Part shown: one piece after another, positions 9,193-21,611 of the stretch | Position numbering within the stretch: the first letter of the stretch is position 1 | Layout: every line of letters starts with the position of its first letter | Origin: Brevipalpus yothersi | Lineage: Eukaryota; Arthropoda; Arachnida; Trombidiformes; Tenuipalpidae | Length of the DNA: 64,000 bases | Reading direction: 5' to 3' | NCBI GenBank assembly: GCA_003956705.1 | Contig: QZCP01000723.1 | Location: forward strand, 62,001 to 126,000 | Program-made: the position numbers and the translations under genes | The notes under the pieces: generated by a model | Told to the model about the DNA's origin: nothing | The model's database searches: none | Seen by the model: the letters and a program-made list of their open reading frames with translations, nothing else

Positions 9193-12100
9193 TTAGTCAA
9201 TTTTCTTCTTTTTGAATAGACTCATCATTCCTGCTAATGGGCCAAGGAAGAAAATTTGGTATAGAATTCCTCCAATCACCATAAATATGCACATCCAAAA
9301 TTGATGGTACAGCTTCATAAAGAAAATAAAATGATTATCAACTCTGGTCAAGCAAACTGTAAACTTACCCATCTGAATGAAGAGTATTCATAAGGTTCAG
9401 TTATCAATCCATAATACCAAATGAGAATAGCCATGTGAGGCCAGTATGTAGCCAGAAGAATTCTCAAACAGATTTCAGTCCATGGAGCTCTTGATTCTTT
9501 TTTCATCTTCATCAAATTTTCAGGCATAACTGATTGATTTTTTTCCAACTTTTGATTATGTAAGTGGTTTTTGGTTATATTCAATTCCTTTTCATCACTG
9601 TATCTCGCTAATTTGGCCCTAAAATGCTCACTATAACCAAAAGTTGAGATCGTACATAGGAAAAGATGCATTCCGTGTGAAGCTACTAAGTACATGATTC
9701 TGGTGAAACGATTGAGATTTGCTCGGAACACATTGAAATAGGATGTAGAGAAAAATAAGAGGACATAGGAGATACTTCCAAGCCACCTGAACATCTGTTT
9801 GGTCACCTAAATTGAAAATAAGCTTATCAACATGCTCAATTCTTATTCCAGAAGCAATTCGATTATACCTCAGAGAATTTTTGATCTACTCTTGATTCCA
9901 GAAGATCTTTCACCACAAAAGACCGGGCAAAAATATATGCATGTGAAAACGTACGGAAATAAAATTTTTCAGCCCAATCAAGAACGGTTCTGGCAAAAGT
10001 ATCAATCATCAGTCAGTGAGCTGTTATTCAAATGATCTACTCTGGCATACTCACTTCGATTTGTACTCATAAATTAAATCATAAGGTGGTAGATCCTTGA
10101 TTTCATGTGAAACAATCATGTAAATGAATCCAATTAATGATGCATACAGAAACACAGTTGGCTTTGAAGAGAATTTGTTGGCTAAATACAATAATATCGA
10201 TGCCATTGCTAAGAGCTGAAATTCGACTGAGACAGTCCATGCTTGAATAATACACCGAATGAAAGAAAGTTACATATAGAAACGGAAATAGGAAACTATT
10301 AACTAACCATATCTTTGACCGGAGGAAAATTGGAAATATGTAGAACATTGTACCAGAAGGTTTTCCGGCAACCTTCATATCGAGTTTGAGCCACGCTCTC
10401 ATAGGCAGGTCCATAACCTAGTAGAGGTAAACTTATCTCGAATGCTGCTGCTATCGCAAGTGCTGGCTGAATCCTAGTGTGAAATTTGGATAGATTCGAT
10501 TATTATCAGGTGAGTAGAAGAAATGAGTCTTCATCATTGATAGACATCAGTAAGAAGTAGTAGAAAAGAAAGATTGGCGACATTGTTCTATCATTGTATC
10601 GATTTTAAGTTCTGAATCATTTTCAATGATGAAACTCGGAAAACTCAAGCATGAATTGTATGATGGTGAATTCTGTAATAAATTTTGGTCTAACATTATG
10701 GGGGGTAGTTTCATGGGTGATGCAACTATTCATTCAACAAGATTCGTGAAATTACTTGGTTCAAGTGAGATTGCGTTCACAATCACTCGTTTTCCATGAA
10801 ATTCGTTTGATTATGGATTTTGCATATTGTGATCATGCATGTTATGTGATTTTTTAATTAGCTGGATGGAATGAGATCAATTTTCAGAATATCTTTCTAT
10901 AGAGAATGAAGAGAATGAAGAGAGAGAGAGAGAGAGAGAGAGAGAAAGTTATCTTAATGAGCTAATTTCGACTTACTCAAGGAACCGCCTGGCCAGCATA
11001 AATGAGATGATCTTAGCGATGATACCGTGCTCGGCTTCAGTAGAAACATAGCCGCTGCAATTCCACTGATCCGAAGATGAGACTTGAATTATCAAAATGT
11101 TGATCATCGAAATTTGCACATCTTTCTTACCCTAAGAATATAATTGCTTCATTTGTGGACCTACTCAGAAACGGCTGGAACCACATGTGACCGAGAACTT
11201 TATTGTAGTCTTCAAAGTTGACTGATAAGTGAGACGAAGAGAAAGAGAAAGATGCAATGAACCCCTAGATTGAATTCCAAGATCATCCAGAATTTTAAAA
11301 TGAAAAAACTGACTTACTCCACGTTGAGGCTCTATTGGCGAACATTGTAATAATAACACCATGGAGATTGAATGCCATCATAAGAGTTAAGAATCGAAAT
11401 ACAATGAGAAATGTTATCTTCTCATGCTTAGATGGTACCCAAAACATTCTTAAACTTTCTTTGGGCGAAAAAATTCTGATGAAATTGGATGACTTTTGCC
11501 ACTCAGTGCCAGCCATCTGAATAATGCTCGATAATATGACCAATGAAACCATCATGATAAGTGTAAATCTAGAACATAAATTCTTTTCTGGATCGATTCA
11601 AATTGAGGGATCGTAATCACTTACAAGCTTACTTTTTGTATTGTTGACGCTTGAATCACACGATCAACAAAAGTATTCCCATTTTGACACACCGTAGGCT
11701 TGCCCTGGATCCAAAGATATTTCACGAGAACTAACTCATGTAAGAGTGAAATTTTTTATCAGTCGATAACACATTGTGGTAATACTGATTTTTGATGATT
11801 TAAGCTGATCATTTGACTCACTTTTTTCGATGATAATATTTATATCTTGCCCTAAACACGCTGATACTGTGCCAAGTCCTATGTTTAAGTATAAGCCGAG
11901 AATTGGATTGAATTCATTGTGGAAAATTCTCTCAACATTTTCATGAGACACATTGAGTTTTCGGAGCTTAACATAGTCTGGCAGTAAATGTGTCAGACAA
12001 TATCGACTTCCCAGGTTAATTTTCGATGATTCTTGAAATTGTTCCAATTTCAGGCATCCATCATAATCACCAAATTCCAAGTAGACCCTTTGATCGAATC

Positions 12101-12427
12101 TTTCCGGAAAACTACCAGAGACTTCAATGACTGCAATGAAAGGATCCAATTGATATCTGATATTTTGGAAGAATGAAGTCTATTCTCACATTTTCGATGG
12201 AGAGAATCATTTCCATTTGCTGATACAACTTTTTTCAAAGCAACTCGACATTGACCAGAAATTGGTAATGATGTGAGATTCTTTCGCTCGATGAATTTCC
12301 AAAACAGTCTACCAAAACCTTTGGAAGCAAACTCACTTTGCCTCAACTCTATTTGTCCAATTATATTCCAACCATTTATCGAAACAATTGGAAAGAATAT
12401 CAAAACTAGTTCGATTATGTTCCTCAT
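9193..12427 (-). pseudogene. NRF-6-like (acyltransferase 3 family) membrane protein gene with splice and phase defects
   Basis: Eleven exon-like blocks, roughly: 12190-12427 (signal peptide 'MRNIIELVLIFFPIVSI'), 11822-12156, 11625-11704, 11318-11568, 11132-11221, 10977-11054, 10308-10473, 10055-10254, 9870-9989, 9369-9806, 9193-9312 (stop 9195-9193). The order matches nose-resistant-to-fluoxetine proteins: a Cys-containing outer NRF domain ('EVSGSFPE...YDGCLKL'), then many membrane segments of the acyltransferase 3 domain. Blocks from 11704 down join in phase, but the acceptor before the block at 10254 reads GG instead of AG. The first/second and second/third blocks are out of phase, and the gap between the first two is only 33 nt. 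Either a recent pseudogene or assembly errors. Confidence 0.6.
10921..10944. repeat. (AG)n microsatellite
   Basis: Twelve AG units in an intron of the NRF-6-like gene, close to the donor of the block at 10977. Confidence 0.9.
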
Positions 12428-12850
12428 CAGAGATACATGCGATAAATATGAATTTCAAGTTCATATGAACAAAAAATTGCAATTAGAAATAGAGATCAAA
12501 TTTTTAAAGAGAAATACACATTCAAATAAAGTGGATCACACACACTAGAATAACTTTTTCGAAAATTTTTACTGCCTCTAGCTGGATAAAGTGTATCAAA
12601 TAAATTTATTAAATTCCTATTTTATGCGAAATTATTCGATTGGCAATAAGATGGATGGACACCATATAATTTTCGAGATTTTTTTTGGTTTTTTTTGTTG
12701 ATCAACACTTTTTAGTTTAACACGAATAGCCTTCGAGTGACTGTCCATCATCCTGACACTAAATCAACGTCTCAATTACATCAAAAAAACAGAAATTATT
12801 TCAATTTTTTGTGAATGATTTTGTTTCTCAAAGCTGAAGCTTTCCTCTTG
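12392..12850. repeat. duplicated block A, copy 1 (5' end and upstream of the NRF-6-like gene)
   Basis: Matches 14371-14829 with few differences. It contains the NRF-6-like start codon and first dozen codons at its left edge, then non-coding upstream sequence ending GCTGAAGCTTTCCTCTTG. Confidence 0.85.
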
Positions 12851-12861
12851 AACAAAGCTCC

Positions 12862-14370
12862 TTCAAAGTTTCATCTAGGATCTTGGACTTATTTAATCAA
12901 GGAAAAAATTGATAGAAAAACTTCAGACTCCTTCTCGTAACAAAGTCTTTCTCTGATGAATCCATTGAATGTATATCATTATTTATCAGATTGGAGATGC
13001 CATTCCTGTTATCTGCTATCTGTTCATCACTTCATCGAATTAAGAGATATCAACTGAGCAACAGGACAAATTTTCTGATTTACTAATTAATGGAAATAGG
13101 AAATATGAGAACACTTTTTCAGTCGTATTGATACGGATTAAATTTACCTCCACCTGCAACATTTTCAAATCATCAACCATATTTGACCGTACAAATCTTA
13201 CTAACATTGCTTCCAGAATCGGAAGGAAACATCTAACAACGTCGTCTTCATTATAAACGTATTAAATTAACAGAATCTTCAACTCATACAACTAAATAAA
13301 CCTACTCGGTTAGAAATCTCATTTTCGAATCTCAAAATTTTTCCTCGATCTGAGAAGTCTGGCAATGTATTCGATTCTGTTGCTTGCTCTTATGACATCA
13401 TTGACAAATGCTAAAGACCCATGTCCAAAAATTGGCAAACCACAGGGACCATTTGATATCAACAAAGTGAGATCAATAAATTCCAAGTAATACCGATAAA
13501 TTATGGCCAAAATTTTCATCAGTTTTCGGGAATTTGGTACGATATTGCAAGAGCTTCCGAACCTGGCTATGCTAACCATTGGGAGGATAATCTAGATTGT
13601 ATATATGCAAATTACACCAGATTTAATAGGAACGAGTTCAAATTTTATAACGAGGGCAAATATTTGTCGACGTAAGTTGTGTTAATCAACCAGATTGTTA
13701 TTTTGAGAGACAATCTTTTCAAATAAATTTTCAAATATTCACAGAGGATCTAGTGATAGTTCCACTTATATCGCTCGCCAAACTGACCAACCAAATAGAC
13801 TTAAGTTACAGTTTAGACATGCCGAAAAAGATTACTACATAGTGGACACTGATTTTGAAACATATGCCATAGTTTGGAGTTGTAGGTGGTATCAGAGTGA
13901 GTATAACAGGATCAATCATATTGCTTTCTATTTTATTTCTAAATTGAACATTAAATTTCGACCAGAATATGGATGGATTCTAGGTCGAAAAAAACATTTG
14001 CCCGAAGAAATTATCAAAAAAGGAATCAAAAAATTGGTAGACCTTGGAATGCCTGAAGGCCGTTTCATCAGAATTGAGCATTCAGAAACAAAATGTAAGA
14101 AGTGATCTTTTGATCATAAAATTTCAATCAAAATTTTCGGATGAATAGTTTTCATGCTCTTCATGTTCCGATCAGGGGTGAAGAAATTAAAGGCTCAATT
14201 TGAAGTTTTTCTGTATCAGTGTCTTCTCATTTTTTTGTTCATTATATTATAATATTTTTTTTACATGTATCAAATATATTTATCAACCTAGAAACAGGCC
14301 AAATTGTGAGATTGATTAGAATAGGAATAGATGGACATTTTTAGCCATATCAATGTAAGTTTGGTGTAGG
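12862..14370. repeat. duplicated block B, copy 1 (lipocalin gene and flanks)
   Basis: Matches 17808-19340 almost base for base, starting CAAAGTTTCATCTAGGATCT and ending TTTGGTGTAGG. Related, more diverged sequence also starts at about 35022, ahead of the third lipocalin. Confidence 0.9.
13365..14105 (+). CDS. secreted lipocalin, copy 1
   Basis: Exons 13365-13466, 13523-13671, 13745-13896 and 13966-14105. A signal peptide ('MYSILLLALMTSLTNA') is followed by 'CPKIGKPQGPFDINK', then the lipocalin G-x-W mark in 'FSGIWYDIARAS'. 'DTDFETYAIVWSC' is the usual central strand, then 'YGWILGRKKHL' and a C-terminal helix, ending in 'KCKK'. The fold binds small hydrophobic ligands outside the cell; the apolipoprotein D-like pattern is what I recognise. 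Compared with copy 2 it lacks eight codons at the end of exon 3 (after 'WSCR') and has changed bases beside them. The last intron is 69 nt with no stop in frame, so it could also be read through. Confidence 0.8.
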
Positions 14371-14829
14371 AAAGAATATCAAAACTAGTTCGATTATGTT
14401 CCTCATCAGAGATACATGCGATAAATATGAATTTCAGTTCCATATGAACAAAAAATTGCAATTAGAAATAGAGATCAAATTTTTAAAGAGAAATACACAT
14501 TCAAATAAAGTGGATCACACAGACTAGAATAACTTTTTCGAAAATTTTTACTGTCTCTAGTTGGATAAAGTGTATCAGTTGAAATCCTATTTTATGGGAA
14601 ATCATTCGATTGGCAATCTGATTGATGGACACCATGTAATTTTCGAGATTTTTTTTGGTTTTTTTGTTGATTAACACTTTTTAGTGTAACACGAATAGCC
14701 TTCGAGTGACTGTCCATCATCCTGACACTGAATCAACGTCTCAATCACATCAAAAAAGCAGAGAAATCATTTCAATTTTTTTGTGAACGATTGCTATTTT
14801 GTTTTTCAAAGCTGAAGCTTTCCTCTTGA
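14371..14829. repeat. duplicated block A, copy 2
   Basis: Near copy of 12392-12850. It carries the NRF-6-like start codon region but none of the downstream exons, so it is a dead 5' fragment. Confidence 0.85.
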
Positions 14830-15030
14830 TTCGCATTCGAGGAATCGGAATGTTAAAAATTACGTTTCTTGAGAGAAAAAAATTATTTAAGTGAAACTTT
14901 TTGAGCGATGAATGATGAGAAATAATTAGTTAGATACAGTGATAAGGAAAAATTCAAATAAATCTCAAGATTATTGCTCAACTTTCCACAGAACTGTTTC
15001 ATGATAATACACTGAATCTTTTCCATCAAG
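14830..15030. other. non-coding stretch between duplicated blocks
   Basis: No feature recognised; AT-rich. Confidence 0.5.
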
Positions 15031-16464
15031 AGATGAGGGCGAATTTTTTAGACGTTTGAAAATGTCATCCCCGAGTGAGAAATAACTTAATGGCCTCTCT
15101 AAAATCTATCACGCCAACATTTCACAAGCTCATGCATTCCACTTTCACTGTTTTACTGTTTTCGTGAATATCTGGAACATTGAGTGAGACATCCTCTAGA
15201 CCTTCGATCTTTTTTCCATCAGATTTTATTTGAGATAAATTATCTATTAATAATAAGCTGTGTGTAAGTATGTTTATAATAATAAACTCATACAAAACAC
15301 TTGTTCATGCATACATGCATATGTTTTTTCTAATAAAATAATAAGCTATTTGCGATGAGATTTTATTCCCACCAACATATTCAAATTGAGTCAATTTTTG
15401 AGACTTTCTGATGGTCATCTTCCGGCTTGATTGCAATCTAGTGACCAATGAGTCAAGTGTAAGTATCCATCCATAACACATGAAATCAATTTTAATCCGC
15501 TTCAACTTTTTCAGTATGCTGTAATCACGATAAATATTTCAAGCTCGAAATTCATTCAAATAGTTCAATAACTTACCTAGATGTAGTGTTGTCGGATTAG
15601 AAATGACTGTATGTTCATCAAGAAGCATCAACTATGGCTGATTCATGAGCGTAAGATCCAAAGAAAATCAATGTTTTTCGCTCTAATCTAGCTCATCAAT
15701 TAAACAAATCAGTCACAATATCGTAACTCTTGTACACTTGATTCTTGGAAAGATATGAACCTTCTTATTTCCCATTACAAATAGAGATAAGGTAAGCTGT
15801 GTTATTTGAAGAGTTGAGCTTGTTGTTGGGTTAAAAAAATAGGTAAAACGTTTTCACCTCTAAGTGCTGTTCATATTTAAAAATAAGATTTGATCAGCGG
15901 TCCGATACAAAGTATATATACAGCGATGGTAATTCATCTTGGAATTCATCATGAAAAAGATTTTTCAATTTTGAAAAGAATAACTCGAGAAAACAGGGTC
16001 ATTTGAATATTTTTTCCTTCCAAATCCATCATTTCCTCCTGAAGCCAAAAAAATCACATTTATCGAGGCAAACTATGACTTGAGCTTGCTCATATAGCAG
16101 TGGAAATTTATTCTGTGTTGATAAAATGATATCAATATTTAGCTTACTAACTTTGGTGAAAAAATTATGGAAAGAATGAGAAAAATAAGATTCCAAGATC
16201 TTATTGAGACAAAAATGAAGCCTCACCTGCTCAATATACTTACAAAATCTTAATTTATTCAGAGATGTTCAAATCTCCAGGCAAAATTTCACCAGATACA
16301 AGTCACAAGACTAACGTGTTACTTGTTAAATGATGCTGATAGCCTCAGATCGAGCGTTGAAAAAAATTTGCCTCCGAGAACTCAAATATTTCTTTACATT
16401 TTTTGGCTAATTGTATAGAATTTTATCTAACAAATTACACCGATTATAACTTTCAAACATTTCC
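15031..16464. repeat. duplicated block C, copy 1
   Basis: Matches 20042-21595 over most of its length, with small indels. Copy 2 is the 3' flank of ABCH2, so this block marks where a second ABCH neighbourhood was copied. Open frames seen in both copies (for example near 15305-15505, minus) have no recognisable family. The match stops abruptly at CAAACATTTCC, where the integrase remnant begins. Confidence 0.8.
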
Positions 16465-17750
16465 TGATGGTGATGCAGTTTCTCGGTTGTGCCTGAATCA
16501 TGGAACAATGGTATCATTCTGTAAGAAAACTGATGGATTAGTGAAAAACTCAGAGTTGCACTTCGATAAAATGGAATTGTTACTCCAGAAGTGAGATCTC
16601 TCATCCCGAAGAGATACCATGATAGACTGGATTCGGGAGGACATGATGGATTTTTGAGGACTTATTATAAGATAAGAGTTCGATTCTTTTGGAGAGGAAT
16701 AATGAGAGATATGTATGAATATGTTCTATTTTGTGAAGTATACCAAAGAATGAAGCCACATCAATCTGATGATGAACCTTTGGTGCCAATTCATTCTATC
16801 CTTCTATTGGAAACTATCTACATCGATTTTTGTGAGTTATTGGGAAAGAGCGAAGATATTGCAGCCAATCAGTCATTCTTATTAGTTATCGATGAAGCTA
16901 CCAGAATGGTCCATTGGAAAGCCATGAGAGAAATTCCGAGGAGTGTCATCAGTCTCTCAAGTTCGTTGAAGAATATATATCTTCTGTTTGGAATATCATC
17001 CCAGATAATGGAAAAGCTTTTTGCTCAGATGAATATTCGAATCGGGGAAGAAGTCAAGGTATCCAGATAAAACATATCTCACCATATCACCCAGTCTCAA
17101 ACGGATTAATGAAACGTATGATGAGAGGAGTTAAGAATTGCATGAGAATGTATGAAAAAGAAACCAATTGGAAACAATTATGAAGCAAAACAATCGAGCA
17201 TCGTGACCAATCATACGGCACAGTATTGGGTTGCTCACCTATTTATAAGCTACATAAAAAACCTGCAATACTGGGAGCTGATTACGAATTCCAGATTAAT
17301 GACAGAATAACTCATGGAAAACCATTTTCAAATGAGAAAATTCAACTTGTTCGAAAAAGAGCACTTAAAAAAGTTAGATCGAATAGCCATAGAGTGGATG
17401 TGGGTAGTAGAATTCTAGTAGAGCTTTTTCAAAGTGGATTGAAGAAAGACATTCGTGGAACATTCATAGTGAAGAAAATTATATATTTTCAGGATATTCC
17501 CAAAGCAATCATCTACAAAGCTAATTGAGAAGAGAGCCATATTAATATTTCGGATGTTTTTCCTCTTTTCGAACAGAATGGAAATGCTCAGAAGTCCGGA
17601 AATCCTTGTTGTAAATCTTGAAATTGGTTCGGAATTAGAGAAGTTCGGATCAACAACCTTGAATTGTTGGCACTCGGAATTTCTTCAGCGACAAAAGAAA
17701 TCATACATCAATGAGAGAGATATAAGAAGAAAAAGAGAGGATTGAAAATT
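16465..17750 (+). pseudogene. decayed Ty3/gypsy-type retroelement pol (integrase) fragment
   Basis: Several overlapping frames, broken by frameshifts and stops, give pieces of an integrase in order: a His-containing N-terminal zinc region around 16600-16650 ('GGHDGFLRTYYKIRVRFFW'), a core with 'LLVIDEATRMVHWKAM' near 16875-16925, the second catalytic Asp region ('IIPDNGKAF') near 17000, 'ISPYHPVSNG' near 17090, and a C-terminal part to 17528. No LTRs, reverse transcriptase or RNase H were found. It sits exactly at the edge of block C copy 1. Certainly inactive. Confidence 0.8.
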
Positions 17751-17807
17751 TAAAAATGAAGATATAATAAAGTAACAAAACTTGGTTATGAGATTCATTC
17801 AATAGCT

Positions 17808-19340
17808 TTCAAAGTTTCATCTAGGATCTTGGACTTATTTAATCGAGGAAAAAATTGAGAGAAAAACTTCAGACTCCTTCCTGTAACAAAGTCTTTCTCT
17901 GATGAATCCATTGAATGTGTATCATTATTTATCAGATTGGAGATGCCATTCCTGTTATCTGCTATCTGTTCATCACTTCATCGAATTAAGAGATATCAAC
18001 TGAGCAACAGGACAAATTTTCTGATTTACTAATTAATGGAAATAGGAAATATGAGAACACTTTTTTAGTCGTATTGATACGGATTAAATTTACCTCCACC
18101 TGCAACATTTTCAAATCATCAACCATATTTGACCGTACAAATCTTACTAACATTGCTTCCAGAATCGGAAGGAAACATCTAACAACGTCGTCTTCATTAT
18201 AAACGTATTAAATTAACAGAATCTTCAACTCATACAACTAAATAAACCTACTTGGTTAGAAATCTCAGTTTCGAATCTCAAAATTTTTCCTCGATCTGAG
18301 AAGTCTGGCTATGTATTCGATTCTGTTGCTTGCTCTTATGACATCTTTGACAGATGCTGATGACCCATGTCCAAAAATTGGCCCACCACAAGGATTATTT
18401 GATATCAACAAGGTGAGATCAATAAATTCCAAGTAATACCGATAAATTATGGCCAAAATTTTTATCAGTTTTCGGGAATTTGGTACGATATTGCAAGAGC
18501 TTCCGAACCTGGCTATGCTAACCATTGGGAGGATAATCTAGATTGTATATATGCAAATTACACCAGATTTAATAGGAACGAGTTCAAATTTTATAACGAG
18601 GGCAAATATTTGTCAACGTAAGTTGTGCTGACCAACCAGATTGTTATTTTGAGAGACAATCTTTTCAAATAAATTTTCAAATATTCACAGAGGATCTAGT
18701 GATAGTTCCACTTATATCGCTCGCCAAACTGACCAACCAAATAGACTTAAGTTACAGTTTAGATATGGCGAAAAAAATTACTACATAGTGGACACTGATT
18801 TTGAAACATATGCCATAGTTTGGAGTTGTAGAGTTGTCTTAGGATTCCCAAAAAACATTATTATGAGTGAGTATAACAGGATCAATCATATTGCTTTCTA
18901 TTTTATTTCTAAATTGAACATTAAATTTCGACCAGAATATGGATGGATTCTAGGTCGAAAAAAACATTTGCCCGAAGAAATTATCAAAAAAGGAATCAAA
19001 AAATTGGTAGACCTTGGAATGCCTGAAGGCCGTTTCATCAGAATTGAGCATTCAGAAACAAAATGTAAGAAGTGATCTTTTGATCATAAAATTTCAATCA
19101 AAATTTTCGGATGAATAGTTTTCATGCTCTTCATGTTCCGATCAGGGGTGAAGAAATTAAAGGCTCAATTTGAAGTTTTTCTGTATCAGTGTCTTCTCAT
19201 TTTTTTGTTCATTATATTATAATATTTTTTTTACATGTATCAAATATATTTATCAACCTAGAAACAGGCCAAATTGTGAGATTGATTAGAATAGGAATAG
19301 ATGGACATTTTTAGCCATATCAATGTAAGTTTGGTGTAGG
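17808..19340. repeat. duplicated block B, copy 2 (lipocalin gene and flanks)
   Basis: Near-identical to 12862-14370. Homology to the 34.97 kb region starts slightly earlier here (about 17755, TATAATAAAG), which suggests this arrangement is closer to the ancestral left edge. Confidence 0.88.
18311..19075 (+). CDS. secreted lipocalin, copy 2
   Basis: Exons 18311-18412, 18469-18617, 18691-18866 and 18936-19075, all with GT-AG introns (56, 73 and 69 nt). Signal peptide 'MYSILLLALMTSLTDA'; mature start 'DDPCPKIGPPQGLFDINK'; G-x-W in 'FSGIWYDIARAS'; central strand 'VDTDFETYAIVWSC'; C-terminal 'RIEHSETKCKK'. About 188 residues when the last intron is removed, usual for a lipocalin. Exon 3 keeps the 'VVLGFPKNIIM' tail that copy 1 lost, so this looks like the intact member of the pair. 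Extracellular carrier of an unknown small ligand. Confidence 0.87.
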
Positions 19341-19759
19341 AATGAATTTTCAGAACAAGTGTATGACTCAATGAGATGGTAGTTAAAATTGATTTAATCT
19401 GTATCGAGTGTCGTTAACAACTGTTGGATATTAAATGTTTATATCTCACTAAGTAGTGCTTTTCAGTGAATCCCCCATACATTAGTTAACAGTATATTTT
19501 ATATTGATAAACTTCGATTCTAAGACTGGGACATGTATCAAATATTTTTATCAACCTCGTCCAAGCTTCCCGAAAAAGAGCTCTCCAAAACTGAGCATTC
19601 AGAATCAAAATGTACAATATGATCTTTTGATCATAAAATTTCAACCAAAACTTTAGATGAATAGTTTTTATGTTCTCCATTTTCCAATCATGATATGATA
19701 TGCAGGCCAATATTGGATTGAAGATGATAGGGAAAAAAATCTTAAATAAACTAGATTCT

Positions 19760-20020
19760 CTCACTGGTTCATTGATTTGCTTAGGAAGGAGACTAGTGCT
19801 AATTGCTGACAACTTTGGATTCTCTTCGTTAACAGATCTTTGAGCTCGATATACTGAGCCTTCGCCTTGATTCTCGGAATCTTCATACATGGCTCTACTG
19901 ATAGATGAAGGCAAATATGTCAAGGGGTATGAATGAAAAAAGTTGTATTCAGATTCTCTAGGATTACCTGGATGAATTATCATCTTGCCTCGCCATAGGA
20001 TTCACAAGATTCGTGGAACC
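19760..20020 (-). pseudogene. fragment of the GQP collagen-like gene
   Basis: Minus-strand peptide 'PGNPRESEYNFFHSYPLTYL' and 'SRAMYEDSENQGEGSVYRAQ' matches the middle exon of the gene at 3818-4889 with about 80 percent identity by eye. Neither the GQP array nor the EKDK exon is present nearby, and the sequence diverges after the Asn-Glu-Pro codons. A dead partial duplicate. Confidence 0.7.
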
Positions 20021-20041
20021 TATTTTTCCCTCCATTTCTTG

Positions 20042-21595
20042 ATGGAAGAGATGGAGGCAAATTTTTTTAGACGTTTAAAAATGTTATCTCAGAGTGAGAA
20101 AGTGACTCAATGGCTTCTCTGAAATCTATCACTTTAAAATTCCACAAGCTCATGCATTCCACTTTTACTGTTTTCGTAAATATCTGGAACATTGAGTGAG
20201 ACATCCTCTAGACCTTCGATCTTTTTTCCATCAGATTTTAATTTGAGATAAATTATTTATTAATAATAAGCTGTGTGTAGGTATGTTTATAATAATAAAC
20301 TCATACAAAACACTTGTTCATACATGCATATGTTTTTTCTAATAAAATAATAAGCTATTTGCGATGAGATTTTATTCCCACCAACATATTTAAATTGAGT
20401 AAATTTTTGAGACTTTCTGATGGTCATCTTTCGGCTTGATTGCAATCTAGTGACCAATGGGTCAAGTGTAAGTATCCATCCATAACACATGAAAATAATT
20501 GTAACTTTTTCAGTGTGCTGTAATCACGATAAATATTTCAAGCTCGAAATTCATTCAAATAGTTCAATAGCTTACCTAGGTGTAGTGTTGTCGGATTAGA
20601 ACTGACTGTATGTTCATCAAGAAGCATCAACTATGGCTGATTCATGAGCTTAAGATCCAAAGAAAATCAATGTTTTTCGCTCTAATCTAGCCCATCAATT
20701 AAACAAATCAGTCACAATATCGTAACTCTTGTCCCTTCTCTCTCGATTATCTCGAGCTCTTTATCATCCAAAATCTCGAAGCGAATTTGAGCACCTCCAG
20801 AGCTAACCATATGAAATGGTATTTTCTAGTGATATATTGGTGGAGATTTCAGTCAGTTGAAAAGATACTTGGTAAGAGAGAAACCTTCTTATTTACCAGT
20901 ACAAATAAAAAAGATAAGGTAAGCTGTACTAATTGAAGAGTTGAGTAAGTTTGTTGTTAGGACAAAATAAATGGGTGAAACTTTTTCATCTCTAACAAGT
21001 GTAAATGTTTTCCCTTAAGATAGAAAATAAAATTTGATCAGTGGTCAGATACAAGGTAAATTTACGACGCTAGTAGTTCATCTTGAAATAGATTGCTCAA
21101 TTTTGAAGGGAATTTATTGGGGAAACAGGCTCATTTGACTATTTTTTCATTCCAAATTCATCATCATCTTGCCCTTTAGCCAAAAAAAACCTCATCTATC
21201 AACGCAAATTATGACTTGTGCTTGCTCACTTAGTGGTGGAAACTTATTTTGGGTGTTGATAAAATGATATCAATATTAAATTAATTAATTTTGGTGAAAA
21301 AATCATGGAAGGAATGAAAAAAATAAGATTCCAAGACTCTTTTGGAACAAGTATGAAGCCTCACTCGCTCAATATACTTGCTAAATCTCGATTTATCCAA
21401 GGATCTTCAAATCACCAGGCAACATTCCACCAGATACACGTCACAAGACCATATGTTAGGTGATGCTGATAGCCTTCGATCTTTGCGTTGAAAAAAACTT
21501 CCCTTCGACAATTCAGATATTTTTTTATGTTTTCTGGCAAGTCGTTCAGAATTTTATCCAGAATTTACATTACATTATAACTTTCAAACATTTCC
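20042..21595. repeat. duplicated block C, copy 2
   Basis: Counterpart of 15031-16464; its right edge touches the 3' end of ABCH2. No gene recognised inside. Confidence 0.8.
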
Positions 21596-21611
21596 TTATA
21601 TTTTCAGCTTC

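Noticed and set aside
10921..10944. CRISPR-like or satellite array
   Set aside because: Simple dinucleotide repeat; nothing resembling spaced direct repeats occurs in this eukaryotic window.
15305..20490. Open frame conserved in both copies of block C ('KMTIRKSQK')
   Set aside because: The similarity is that of the whole duplicated block, not of coding sequence; no start, splice or family support.
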